A DNA stretch of 64,000 nt from Bacteroidales bacterium UBA5197 (GCA_002412885.1 DHVX01000042.1:1-64000), one strand, 5' to 3'. Shown: positions 17,109-26,466, counted from the first letter of the stretch. The notes: generated by a model not told the origin, from the letters alone. Made by a program: numbers and translations.

Positions 17109-20100
17109 CTACAATTTACGTTTGGTTTCAACAATTTCGTATCCTTCAATGATATCTTTAACTTTAATATCGTTGAAGTTGTCGATGTTTAGTCCGCATT
17201 CGTAACCTGACGAAACTTCCCTTACGTCATCCTTAAATCGTTTAAGTGATCCGAGAGTTCCGGTGTGTACCACAATTCCATCTCTGATTACCCTGATTTT
17301 CGTGTTTCGGTGGATTTTTCCGTCCAGAACCATACAACCTGCAATTGTTCCGACTTTGGTAATGTTAAAGACTTCGCGTACTTCGATATTGCAGAGGATT
17401 TTCTCTTCGATATCCGGCGAAAGCATTCCTTCGATAGCCGCCTTAATTTCGTTGATGGCTGTGTAGATGATTGAATATACACGTACATCAATTTGTTCCT
17501 GTTCGGCAAGCTTGCGCGAACTTGCAGTAGGTCTTACCTGGAATCCAACGATAATTGCATTGGATGCAGAGGCCAGAAGTACATCACTTTCAGTAATGGC
17601 ACCAACCGACTTGTGAATAATATTCAACTGAACTTCAGGTGTTGAAAGTTTGAGCAATGAATCCGATAGTGCTTCTACCGAGCCGTCAACATCCCCCTTA
17701 ACAATAACGTTCAATTCCTTGAAGTCTCCGATAGCAATACGACGACCGATTTCGTCGAGTGTAATATGTTTCGTGGTTCTGATACCCTGTTCGCGCTGCA
17801 ACTGCTGACGTTTGGCAACAATATTTTTGGCCTCACGTTCATCGGTCATCACTTTAAAAGTATCACCGGCCTGTGGAGCTGCACTCAATCCCAAAAGCAG
17901 AAGCGGCGTACTTGGTCCTGCACTCTTTATCGGGAGATTGCGTTCATTGTACATTGCTTTTACTTTACCAATGGTAGTTCCGGCAATTACAAGATCTCCT
18001 ACATTAAGGGTTCCTGCCTGAACCAGAATTTTTGCAACATAACCTCTTCCTTTATCTAAGGATGACTCCAGAATGGTGCCGTTGGCTACTTTATTCGGGT
18101 TGGCTTTCAAATCGAGCATTTCGGCTTCGAGAAGTACTTTTTCAAGCAAAAGGTCAATATTTACACCCTTTTTGGCTGATATTTCCTGACTCTGATATTT
18201 TCCGCCCCAATCTTCAACCAAAATATTTCGTTTTGACAGTTCTTCTCTGATTTTCTCCGGATTGGCATTGTTTTTATCAATCTTATTGATCGCGAAAACA
18301 ATAGGAACTCCCGCTGCCTGGGCGTGATTGATTGCCTCAACGGTTTGTGGCATCACGGTATCATCAGCAGCAATCACAATGATTACGATATCGGTAATTT
18401 TAGCTCCCCTGGCACGCATAGCGGTAAAAGCTTCGTGACCCGGCGTATCGAGGAAGGTGATTTTCTTTCCGTTTTCGAGTTTAACTTCGTAAGCTCCGAT
18501 ATGCTGGGTAATTCCCCCGGCTTCACCGGCAATAACGTTGGCATCTCTGATGTAGTCAAGCAAGGAAGTCTTTCCGTGGTCAACGTGTCCCATCACAGTT
18601 ACAATCGGAGCACGGAACAATAAATCTTCCGGTTTATCCATATCTGCTTCATCAATGGCACTTTCAACATCTTCAACACCAACAAACTTAACCGAGAATC
18701 CAAATTCATCAGCTACAACCACAATGGTTTCAGCATCGAGGCGTTGATTGATAGATACAAATAATCCAAGCGACATACAGGTAGAAATGATCTGATTAAC
18801 CTGAACATCCATCAGATTGGCCAATTCGTTGGCTGTGACAAACTCAGCAACCATGATCGATTTTTGTTCTCCCTCACGGCGCGCTGCATCTTCGGCCATA
18901 TGCTGACTTGCAATACTTCTTTTCTCGCGACGGTGTTTCGAAGCTTTTGATTTTCCTCCGGCACTCAACCTTTGCAAAGTCTCTTTAATCTGCTTCTGGA
19001 TATCCTCAGGAGTAAGCTCAACTTTAGGTGTATCAGGACGTGCGGGACCTCTTCTCTCGCGTGAAGGTGGCTTGCCTTTGCCCGGCGCATTTTGCTGACG
19101 GTTAGGGCCCTGACCTGTAGTTGTGGTTGGTTTGTCGGTCGCAGGTGGTGTGCCTTCTCCGGCCTTTTTAATACGTTTGCGTTTCTTTTTCTTCGATTTC
19201 AATGAATCGTCAGATGAGGAAGCAACCGGCTTTTTAGGCTCCGGCTTGCGTGCCTGCGGAAGTATCATGGTTCCAAGAATGGTTGGACCCTCGAGCTTCC
19301 TTACCTCGGTTTTCATGAAATTCGATTCCTTTTCAGCAGGAGCCGGTGTTTCTGGTTTTACTGCTACTGGTGTTTCTTCAGCTTTTTCAACAACAGTAAC
19401 CTTTGGTTCAGCCGGTGTTTCTTTTACTTCAGGTTCTGGAGCAGGAACTTCGGCTGCTGGCTTTTTCGTATGTTTTGCAGGCTCTGCTTTTGTATTTTCT
19501 GCAGCAGGAGCGGCTTTTTTCTTATGGTCTTTAACTTTTCTTGCTGTTTTTTTGAACTGAGCAAGATCAACAGTCCCCAATACCTTGATGTTGGCAGCTG
19601 TCAAAGGTGCTTCAACCTGAGGACCCTCAGGAGTTTTCTCCGGTGTTTCTTCTGCTTTCACTTCCTCAACAACCGCTGCCGCTTTGGGCTCTGTTTTTTC
19701 AGGTTCAGGCTCAGGTATGGGTGCAGGTTCAACAGCTTTGGGTTTTTCGGGCTCAGGAGTAATTATTTCTTCCTTCTCAGGAGCTTTCTCCGGAATAACT
19801 TCAGCAGCAGGAGCCTCAGCAGCAGGCTTTACAGGTGCTTCAGGTATGTGAACTTCTTCAGGAACAACCACTTTTTCCGGCTCGGACGGAGTTGTGATTT
19901 TTTCTTCAACAGGAGGTTCAGCTTTAACTTCAGGAGCTGGTTCTGCCTTTGGTTCTTCTTTTTTGGGTTCTGCAGCAGGTGTCGTTTTTGGTTTTGAAAC
20001 GTTCGCTGCTTCCATTGGCATGTTGCGGACAAGAAGATCCTTGCCTGCATCAGTATCATGTTCTTCTTCAACCGGCTGACGTTTGTCAGTGATTGAAATC

Positions 20101-20330
20101 GTTTTGTGCTGAGTGTATTCAAGTTCAATCTTTTGAGAAAACTCTTTGACAGTTTTCTCTGATTGGTACTCTTTCATCAGCAAGGAGTAAACTTCAGGTG
20201 CAAGTTTAGTGTTCGGATTATTGTCGATTTTGATCCCCTTTTTATGAAGGAACTCGACAATGGTTGGGACTCCGACATTAAACTCCTGAGCTGCTTTCCC
20301 GAGTCGTGTGCTCTTACTTACTTCTGACAT
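17109..20330 (-). CDS. infB: Translation initiation factor IF-2
   Basis: The 1073-residue GTPase delivers initiator tRNA to the small ribosomal subunit. Residues 1-~75 are a small N-terminal helical domain. Residues ~80-440 are a long low-complexity linker rich in Pro, Glu, Ala and Lys, then a basic KKKRKRIKK stretch. A second IF2_N domain (VAEFVTANELANLMD) precedes the G domain: GHVDHGKT (G1), DTPGH (G3), NKID (G4), SAKKG (G5). Domains II-IV follow and the protein ends GYEIVETKRKL. The ATG at 20330 (MSEVSKSTRLGK) is the proper start; an in-frame ATG 72 bp upstream gives a non-conserved extension. It is the last gene of rimP-nusA-infB. A relic copy of its tail lies downstream. Confidence 0.98.
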   Translation of the reverse strand: MSEVSKSTRLGKAAQEFNVGVPTIVEFLHKKGIKIDNNPNTKLAPEVYSLLMKEYQSEKTVKEFSQKIELEYTQHKTISITDKRQPVEEEHDTDAGKDLLVRNMPMEAANVSKPKTTPAAEPKKEEPKAEPAPEVKAEPPVEEKITTPSEPEKVVVPEEVHIPEAPVKPAAEAPAAEVIPEKAPEKEEIITPEPEKPKAVEPAPIPEPEPEKTEPKAAAVVEEVKAEETPEKTPEGPQVEAPLTAANIKVLGTVDLAQFKKTARKVKDHKKKAAPAAENTKAEPAKHTKKPAAEVPAPEPEVKETPAEPKVTVVEKAEETPVAVKPETPAPAEKESNFMKTEVRKLEGPTILGTMILPQARKPEPKKPVASSSDDSLKSKKKKRKRIKKAGEGTPPATDKPTTTTGQGPNRQQNAPGKGKPPSRERRGPARPDTPKVELTPEDIQKQIKETLQRLSAGGKSKASKHRREKRSIASQHMAEDAARREGEQKSIMVAEFVTANELANLMDVQVNQIISTCMSLGLFVSINQRLDAETIVVVADEFGFSVKFVGVEDVESAIDEADMDKPEDLLFRAPIVTVMGHVDHGKTSLLDYIRDANVIAGEAGGITQHIGAYEVKLENGKKITFLDTPGHEAFTAMRARGAKITDIVIIVIAADDTVMPQTVEAINHAQAAGVPIVFAINKIDKNNANPEKIREELSKRNILVEDWGGKYQSQEISAKKGVNIDLLLEKVLLEAEMLDLKANPNKVANGTILESSLDKGRGYVAKILVQAGTLNVGDLVIAGTTIGKVKAMYNERNLPIKSAGPSTPLLLLGLSAAPQAGDTFKVMTDEREAKNIVAKRQQLQREQGIRTTKHITLDEIGRRIAIGDFKELNVIVKGDVDGSVEALSDSLLKLSTPEVQLNIIHKSVGAITESDVLLASASNAIIVGFQVRPTASSRKLAEQEQIDVRVYSIIYTAINEIKAAIEGMLSPDIEEKILCNIEVREVFNITKVGTIAGCMVLDGKIHRNTKIRVIRDGIVVHTGTLGSLKRFKDDVREVSSGYECGLNIDNFNDIKVKDIIEGYEIVETKRKL

Positions 20331-20454
20331 ATTGTTGTTTGATGTTATTATCCGTCTGCTGTCACGGATTTTCTGTAAAATTACGCTAATTATGCTCTTC
20401 AAACCCTTTGAATTCCGGATTAATCCGAATGAGAACTGATTTTAAGAATCCGAT

Positions 20455-21690
20455 TTACTCGAATTCAGCCCGGATGATTCTTACTACCTCTTTAATTGTT
20501 TCTTCTTCGAGATCGGTGCGGGTTACAAGTTCTTCGATACTGAGATCAAGAACGCTTCTTGCTGTGTCGCAACCAATTGATTTGAATTCATCGATAATCC
20601 ACTGATCGATTTCATCGTTAAATTCCTGAATATCTACATCCTCGTTGTCGAAATCAGTATCACGATAAACATCAATTTCATATCCGGTGAGTTTGCTCGC
20701 AAGTTTGATATTGTATCCACCTTTTCCAATGGCCAATGAAACCTGATCGGGTTTCATAAAAACATCAGCCCGTTTATCGGCTTCATTTATGGTGATGGAT
20801 GATATTTTTGCTGGACTCAGTGCCCTTGAAATATAGAGTGAAGGATTGCCTGTAAAGTTGATCACATCAATATTTTCATTGCGCAGTTCCCTCACAATTC
20901 CGTGAATACGTGAGCCTTTCATTCCAACACAGGCTCCAACAGGATCAATGCGGTCGTCGTAACTCTCTACAGCAATTTTGGCACGTTCGCCCGGAACCCT
21001 GACAATGTTTCGGATGGTGATAAGGCCATCATAAACTTCAGGAACTTCTGATTCAAACAAACGCTCAAGGAAAGATGGTGAAGTTCTTGAAAGTATGATG
21101 ACCGGTGTGTTGTTGCGCATATCAACTTTTGAAACAACCGCTCTTAAGGTATCACCTTTGCGGTAAAAATCAGAAGGGATTTGCTCAGAACGCGGAAGTG
21201 TCAGCTCAATATACTCATCATCGAGTACAAGAATTTCTTTCTTCCATACCTGATAAACTTCGCCGGTTATAATATCGCCAATTCTTTCTTTGTATTTCTT
21301 GTAGATGCTGTCTTTTTCGTATTCCTGAATTTTCGACATCAGGTTTTGCCTTATGGTAAGGATCTCCCTTCTGCCGAAGTCTTTCATTTTGACCTCTTCA
21401 GTAACTTCTTCACCCACTTCAAAATCGGGCTCAATTTTAATTGCTTCGGAGTATTCAATCTGTTTGTTCTCATCTTCAACTTCACCGTCTTCCACAATTT
21501 CGCGGTTCCTCCAAATTTCAAGGTCACCTTTGTCGATGTTGACAATTACATTGAAATTTTCGTCGGATCCATATTTTTTGATGAGCATATGACGGAAAAC
21601 GTCTTCGATGATGCGCATCATGGTTTCGCGGTCGATGTTTTTAAACTCCTTAAATTCGGAGAAAGTTTCGACTAAATTGATATGTTCCAT
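20455..21690 (-). CDS. nusA: Transcription termination/antitermination factor NusA
   Basis: The 411-residue RNA polymerase accessory factor has the standard order: N-terminal RNAP-binding domain (residues 1-~120, MEHINLVETFSEFKEFKNID), S1 domain (~130-200, GDIITGEVYQVWKKEIL), then two KH domains with VGACVGMKGSRIHGIVREL and LAIGKGGYNIKLASKL. It ends with one short helical repeat (SIEELVTRTDLEEETIKEV) and has no second acidic repeat, as is normal for Bacteroidota. It controls pausing and termination, including at its own operon in other bacteria. It lies 37 bp after rimP and 124 bp before infB. Confidence 0.97.
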   Translation of the reverse strand: MEHINLVETFSEFKEFKNIDRETMMRIIEDVFRHMLIKKYGSDENFNVIVNIDKGDLEIWRNREIVEDGEVEDENKQIEYSEAIKIEPDFEVGEEVTEEVKMKDFGRREILTIRQNLMSKIQEYEKDSIYKKYKERIGDIITGEVYQVWKKEILVLDDEYIELTLPRSEQIPSDFYRKGDTLRAVVSKVDMRNNTPVIILSRTSPSFLERLFESEVPEVYDGLITIRNIVRVPGERAKIAVESYDDRIDPVGACVGMKGSRIHGIVRELRNENIDVINFTGNPSLYISRALSPAKISSITINEADKRADVFMKPDQVSLAIGKGGYNIKLASKLTGYEIDVYRDTDFDNEDVDIQEFNDEIDQWIIDEFKSIGCDTARSVLDLSIEELVTRTDLEEETIKEVVRIIRAEFE

Positions 21691-21727
21691 TGTTGTTGGT
21701 GTTCTTTGAATTGGGTGATTTATTAAG

Positions 21728-22177
21728 TTACTTGAAAGAGATGACCTCTTTTGTATGCTTTATCTGATTCATCAGGATTTCCCTGGTCTCTTCAGTTTCA
21801 ACTTTTTTGACTTTCGTTTTGCTGTAAACAGTGATCTTTTCATTATCAGCTGCCAGCAGTTTACCGGTGAAAACGGTTCCATCCAGATACGTTACATCCA
21901 CCTCGCGGCCGATGTTTTTGATATATTGCCTGAGCAATTTATAGGGCTGATCAATACCCGATGAAGAAACAGTGAGTTCGTAGTCCTCAACTTCACGGTC
22001 AAATACTGACTCAATATGCCGGTTAACAGCTACACAATCAGCAATGGTGATTTGCGTATCGCTATCGAGCAACACAGTGATGCGGTTCCCTGCTTTTACT
22101 TTGACTTCCACAATAAATCTGTCGGTGTCAAGCAATGCAGTTTCAATTTCTCTGACTATTGATTCCTTGTCAATCAT
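21728..22177 (-). CDS. rimP: Ribosome maturation factor RimP
   Basis: A 149-residue protein needed for 30S subunit assembly. It has the RimP two-domain layout: N-terminal alpha/beta domain (SIVREIETALLDTDRFIVEV, then ITIADCVAVNRHIE and VSSSGIDQPYKLLRQY), and a C-terminal Sm-like barrel (VDVTYLDGTVFTGKLLAAD). The start at 22177 (MIDKESIV) fits the family better than the ATG 30 bp upstream, which would also lie inside the T-run of a terminator hairpin. First protein gene of the rimP-nusA-infB operon; tRNA-Gln lies just upstream on the same strand. Confidence 0.95.
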   Translation of the reverse strand: MIDKESIVREIETALLDTDRFIVEVKVKAGNRITVLLDSDTQITIADCVAVNRHIESVFDREVEDYELTVSSSGIDQPYKLLRQYIKNIGREVDVTYLDGTVFTGKLLAADNEKITVYSKTKVKKVETEETREILMNQIKHTKEVISFK

Positions 22178-22190
22178 TTTTTTTAAATGT

Positions 22191-22217
22191 AATAAAAAAG
22201 GGGACACTACAGTCCCC
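22191..22217 (-). terminator. Terminator or attenuator between tRNA-Gln and rimP
   Basis: On the minus strand GGGGAC (22217-22212), a six-base loop and GTCCCC (22205-22200) are followed by six T. The T-run ends only ~17 nt before the rimP start codon, so rimP transcripts starting upstream must read through it. Confidence 0.8.
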
Positions 22218-22278
22218 TCAACTTAGCTTCACCATTGAGACGCGCGATAATCTGCAGCGGGGTGATTGTTTTTTACTG

Positions 22279-22349
22279 TTGTCCGACCAGGGCTCGAACC
22301 TAGACCGAGAGAACCAAAATCTCTTGTGCTACCATTACACCATCGGACA
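22279..22349 (-). tRNA. tRNA-Gln (anticodon TTG)
   Basis: The minus strand folds as a complete 71-nt tRNA: acceptor TGTCCGA/TCGGACA, D arm GTG-TAATGGTAG-CAC, anticodon stem AGAGA/TCTCT with loop TTTTGGT (anticodon TTG), T arm with TTCGAGC loop, discriminator A. CCA is not encoded. The first pair is U1-A72, as in bacterial tRNA-Gln. Its amino acid may be supplied by the GatDE route encoded at 7.6-11.1 kb. Confidence 0.95.
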
Positions 22350-22691
22350 CTTTTCCCTTTTAAGGAGGTGCAAAAATAGATATTTTTTTTCAACCAGAAA
22401 AATATTTTGCGCAATTATTGAAATTATTAGTACCTGAGCACGTTTCCACGGGTGGTTTGACATTTTAATCTTTAATTTTTGCTGGAAAGGACGAGGTTTT
22501 CAAAGTGCTGCATATTAACAAATTTTATAAAATCGCACATTTTCACATTATCCGAAATTCATTATCTTCGCACCGCCAAGTCAGGCAGGTTTTGATGTTG
22601 TCAGAATCATTTTACAGGTGTGCCTTCTGCGTTGGCTGATTTCTTTATGCCGCTAAATTATTTTCCATTTTTTACATATAATTCGCTGAAG
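22350..22691. other. Intergenic region upstream of the DUF2723 gene
   Basis: 342 bp divergent spacer. The only signal I see is a -7-like box TATCTTCG (22563-22570) followed by CACC, 122 bp before the chosen start. No hairpin, repeat or small conserved ORF is evident. The upstream part must hold the tRNA-Gln/rimP promoter. Confidence 0.4.
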
Positions 22692-25600
22692 ATGAATTAC
22701 AAAAAGCTCAACAACATTCTAGGCTGGTTTACATTTGCCTTAGCTTTGATTGTTTATACCCTCACCCTTGAACCCACAGCCGGTTGGTGGGATTGCGGAG
22801 AGTATATAGCAACAGCATATAAATTACAGGTTGGCCATCCGCCGGGAGCGCCTTTATTTCAAATGGTTGGTCGGTTCTTCTCCCTTTTTGCTTTTGGAGA
22901 TACAATGAAAGTTGCTATGATGATCAACTTTATGTCGGCCACGGTAAGTGCGCTTACCATTATGTTTTTGTTCTGGACAATTACCCGGCTGGCGATTAAA
23001 ATGGTAAGAACAGAAAATGAAATGACTATGGGTCAGCAGGTAGTCGTTCTGGGCAGCGGACTTGTTGGTGCTCTTGCTTACACTTTCTCCGATTCATTCT
23101 GGTTTTCGGCGGTTGAAGGTGAGGTTTACGCAATGTCATCTTTGTTTACAGCTATTGTTTTCTGGGCTATCCTTAAATGGGAGGAGGCAGCAGATCAGAG
23201 ACATTCCATCCGATGGATCGTTTTGATTGCTTACCTTGTGGGATTGTCGATTGGGGTGCATTTGCTGAATTTACTTGCAATTCCTGCCATTGCCTACATT
23301 TATTATTTCAAAAAATACAAAGCCACTTCAAAAGGCATAATACTTACAGGCGCTATTTCAATTTTCCTCCTTTCCTTTATCATGTATATTGTGATTCCAT
23401 GGATTGTTGATCTTGCAGCTAAGTTTGAACTGGTGTTTGTAAACAATTTCGGTTTGCCTTTCAATTCAGGAATCATTGTCTATTTTACGCTGATCATCAC
23501 TGGATTGGTATTTGGATTACGATATACACAACGCAGAGGAAAACTTATTGCCAACACAGCGCTGCTTTCACTTGCTTTTATTCTGATAGGTTATTCATCG
23601 TTTATGATGCTGGTTATCAGAGCCAATACCAACACCCCCATCAACGAAAACAATCCTGATGATGCCATCAGCTTGCTTTCATACCTCAACCGTGAACAAT
23701 ACGGCACCTGGCCGTTGTTTAGCGGGCAATATTACAGTGCGCCGCTAGATCCTCAAAATCCATACAGCGACGGTTCCCCGATTTATATCAGGGATAAAAA
23801 GGTGGGCAAATACGTTATGACTGATCCCCGGAAGGGTGATATTCCGAATTTTGATCCGAAGTTTACAACGGTTCTGCCCCGCATGTACAGTGCTCAGGAA
23901 AACCATATAAGGGCATATAAAAGCTGGGGCAAGATAAAAGGAGTGCCCATTCAGGCAATCAACAACAGCGGAGAACCTGAAACTCTGATTAAACCAACTA
24001 TGGGTGAGAATCTCCGGTTTATGTTCAGGTATCAGATCAGTCATATGTATTTCCGTTATTTTATGTGGAACTTTGCCGGAAGGCAGAACGATACGCAGGG
24101 ACACGGCGGAATTCAGAACGGAAACTGGATAAGCGGTATTAATTTTCTGGATGAATTGCGTTTGGGAAAACAAACCGATTTGCCTCAAAGCATGCAAAGT
24201 CCGGCGCGTAATACCTATTATTTACTGCCACTTATTCTCGGGGTAGTCGGTATGCTGTTTCATTTCAGCAGAAATTACAAAGACGGACTGGTGGTTGCAT
24301 TGCTCTTTTTTATGACAGGTCTTGCCATTGTAATTTACCTGAATCAGACACCATTTCAGCCCCGTGAGCGGGATTATGCCTACGCCGGCTCATTCTATGC
24401 TTTTGCAATTTGGATAGGGTTGGGGGTAGTTTCGCTTTGGGATGCACTGACCAAAAAGCTCAAAGTAAATGATATGGTTGCTGCGTCATCAATCACCGCC
24501 CTCTGTCTGATTCTTGTACCAGGCATTATGGCCGCTGAAAACTGGGACGATCATGACCGTTCAGATAAGTATGCTGCGCAACACTTTGCTCACAATTACC
24601 TGAATTCATGTGCACCAAATGCAATTCTCATTACCAATGGCGACAACGACACTTTTCCGTTGTGGTACGCCCAGGAAGTGGAAGGTATAAGAACCGACAT
24701 CCGCGTTGTGAATTATATGCTTTCGTCAGGTGATTGGTATGTACACCAGCTGGCAAGAAAGATTTATATTTCCGAACCTTTGAAGTTTACATTAACTCCC
24801 GAACAGTACAACAAAGGAGTTAATGAATACATCCCTTTCTTTAGTCGTGGCGAAATAGCTGAACGGGTTGAATTAAAAGAACTTATCGACTTTATTGCCG
24901 ATGAGACAGCCAGAAGTAAAGTAACTCTGCAATCTGGACGAAAAATTAATTTCTTCCCGACCAAAAGATTAAAACTCACAGTTGATTCAGCCAGTGCAGT
25001 TAAGAATGGAATTGTACCTGCTTACATGGCCGATCGTATTGTTCCTGTTATTGAATGGGATATTAAGTCCAATTATATCTACAAGAATGACCTTATGCTG
25101 CTTGATTTCCTTGCATCGCAAAACTGGGACAGACCACTTTACTTTGCCAGTCCGAGCAGTGTAAGCAAGGTTTTTGATGTGGATAAGTATTGTCATCAGA
25201 CGGGAATAGTGTATAAGTTTATTCCAGTGCTTGCTCAGGATTTTGCTCCCGGACTAGGAGGGGTTGATACCGAGGCTTCTTATAAAATCCTTATGGACGA
25301 AAATACCAAATGGGGAAATCTTAATAAGCCAGGTGTTCATGTTGATCCGGAAAGCTACAGGAACTCAATTATGCCTCGCCAAAGCTATCTGCGATTGGCA
25401 AAAGCGCTGCAACGCAAAGGTAAGAATGCCGAAGCCATAGCTGTTGCTGACAGATGTATTGCTGAGTTTCCAAACAACAAAATTACTTTTGACTATTATA
25501 TGCTGCCGATTGCAGAAGTCTATTATGACGCAGGAGCAACCGACAAAGGAAACGATTTTGTGAAAACCCTGGCCGGTGTTTACATCGACAACCTCAACTA

Positions 25601-25775
25601 TTACAATGCAGTTAGTCCTTCAATGGCATCATTCTATCAGGAAGATTCAATGCAGGCATATGCTGTACTTGCAAGAATCTGGGAATATGCTGAGAAGTAT
25701 GGTCAAAAGGAAATGCTTGAGGATCTGAAAAGCCGCATGATGATTCCTGAAGATCTGAAGGATATATTTCAATAA
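22692..25775 (+). CDS. DUF2723 (TMEM260-like) multi-pass membrane protein
   Basis: The 1027-residue protein starts MNYKKLNNILGWFTFALALIV; the ATG at 22692 is preferred over one 72 bp upstream because the domain starts there. The N-terminal DUF2723 region includes LEPTAGWWDCGEYIATAYKL and HPPGAPLFQMVGR, with the acidic DCGEY motif typical of GT-C type glycosyltransferases. About 10-12 membrane helices lie within residues 10-330 and 520-640. The C-terminal half is soluble, with NGDNDTFPLWYAQEVEGIRTDIRVVN and a TPR-like region near the end. Human TMEM260 is a protein O-mannosyltransferase, so a role in protein O-glycosylation at the membrane is a reasonable inference. Confidence 0.85.
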   Translation: MNYKKLNNILGWFTFALALIVYTLTLEPTAGWWDCGEYIATAYKLQVGHPPGAPLFQMVGRFFSLFAFGDTMKVAMMINFMSATVSALTIMFLFWTITRLAIKMVRTENEMTMGQQVVVLGSGLVGALAYTFSDSFWFSAVEGEVYAMSSLFTAIVFWAILKWEEAADQRHSIRWIVLIAYLVGLSIGVHLLNLLAIPAIAYIYYFKKYKATSKGIILTGAISIFLLSFIMYIVIPWIVDLAAKFELVFVNNFGLPFNSGIIVYFTLIITGLVFGLRYTQRRGKLIANTALLSLAFILIGYSSFMMLVIRANTNTPINENNPDDAISLLSYLNREQYGTWPLFSGQYYSAPLDPQNPYSDGSPIYIRDKKVGKYVMTDPRKGDIPNFDPKFTTVLPRMYSAQENHIRAYKSWGKIKGVPIQAINNSGEPETLIKPTMGENLRFMFRYQISHMYFRYFMWNFAGRQNDTQGHGGIQNGNWISGINFLDELRLGKQTDLPQSMQSPARNTYYLLPLILGVVGMLFHFSRNYKDGLVVALLFFMTGLAIVIYLNQTPFQPRERDYAYAGSFYAFAIWIGLGVVSLWDALTKKLKVNDMVAASSITALCLILVPGIMAAENWDDHDRSDKYAAQHFAHNYLNSCAPNAILITNGDNDTFPLWYAQEVEGIRTDIRVVNYMLSSGDWYVHQLARKIYISEPLKFTLTPEQYNKGVNEYIPFFSRGEIAERVELKELIDFIADETARSKVTLQSGRKINFFPTKRLKLTVDSASAVKNGIVPAYMADRIVPVIEWDIKSNYIYKNDLMLLDFLASQNWDRPLYFASPSSVSKVFDVDKYCHQTGIVYKFIPVLAQDFAPGLGGVDTEASYKILMDENTKWGNLNKPGVHVDPESYRNSIMPRQSYLRLAKALQRKGKNAEAIAVADRCIAEFPNNKITFDYYMLPIAEVYYDAGATDKGNDFVKTLAGVYIDNLNYYNAVSPSMASFYQEDSMQAYAVLARIWEYAEKYGQKEMLEDLKSRMMIPEDLKDIFQ

Positions 25776-25800
25776 GATTACTTAATACATTTCATGAAAG

Positions 25801-25828
25801 ACCGGTTGTAACTCAGCCGGTTTTTTTT
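25801..25828 (+). terminator. Intrinsic terminator of the DUF2723 gene
   Basis: ACCGGTTG (25801-25808) pairs with CAGCCGGT (25814-25821) with one G-U pair, loop TAACT, then eight T. It lies 26 bp past the stop codon. Confidence 0.92.
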
Positions 25829-25856
25829 ATTCGATAAACTGGATTTTTTTGTTGTC

Positions 25857-26342
25857 ATTCCTCCAGCTAAAGCTGGAAGGAACTCAGCAGGATGGAATTC
25901 AGCAGGAGGGAATTCGTATGAGATATGTAATTTGAGCGTTGGTGTTGCACGCGTCAGGGGACGCGCGCGAGCAGCATTGGGAATAGAATAAAAGAAAATG
26001 CTATAAGAAAATCAACTGAATTGCCATGGATTTAGCCTGTGGAAATAAATGGTTATGGTTTTAAGGGGCTTTAGCCCAAAAAAATACATAATGGTTGGGC
26101 TAAAGCCCGGAATGGTATTGAAGTTTTTTATTAACCTTCCTCCAGCTAAAGCAGGAGGGAATTCAGCAGGAGCGAATTTGTAAGAGATATGTAATTTGAG
26201 CGTTGGTGTTGCATGCGTCAGGGGACGCGCGCAAGCAGCATTGGGAATAAAAGAAAATGCTATAAGAAAATGATATGAATTGCCACACGGCTTTAGCCTG
26301 TGGCAAGAAAAGGGTGATGGATTGAAGGGGCTTTAGCCCAAA
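25857..26342. repeat. Tandem duplication with GGGCTTTAGCCC hairpins
   Basis: Two direct copies, 25857-26080 and 26137-26342, share nearly identical blocks: TTCCTCCAGCTAAAGC, then GAGATATGTAATTTGAGCGT, GCGTCAGGGGACGCGCGC and AAAGAAAATGCTATAAGAAA. Each copy ends with GGGGCTTTAGCCCAA. After copy 1, TTGGGCTAAAGCCC (26095-26108) is its inverted complement. Copy 2 has a hairpin GCCACA...TGTGGC (26282-26304). No conserved ORF is present. The 691-bp gap is the longest non-coding stretch in the window. Confidence 0.85.
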
Positions 26343-26407
26343 TTCTATAGCAGAGCTAACAGGACTTTCTGCAAACGGATGTGTCTCAAAAACACGAAAG
26401 TGATCGT

Positions 26408-26435
26408 CCCCCTTTTTCGAAAGGGGGAAAAGAGG
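26408..26435 (-). terminator. CCCCCTTT hairpin downstream of lgt
   Basis: Perfect 8-bp stem CCCCCTTT/AAAGGGGG with a TTCG tetraloop (26408-26427), followed on the plus strand by a second G-run. It lies about 40 bp past the lgt stop and may end its transcript, or may be another dispersed palindrome. Confidence 0.5.
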
Positions 26436-26466
26436 GGGATACAAAATGTGACTGATTATAAGGAAG

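Noticed and set aside
19470..19997. Long open frame antisense to the infB linker, rich in Phe, Cys and Arg
   Set aside because: It is the complement of the Pro/Glu/Ala/Lys-rich low-complexity coding region, which naturally leaves open antisense frames.
26163..26444. 93-codon minus-strand open frame in the repeat block
   Set aside because: It crosses the duplicated hairpin region, has no homology-like pattern and no conserved start; an open frame by chance.
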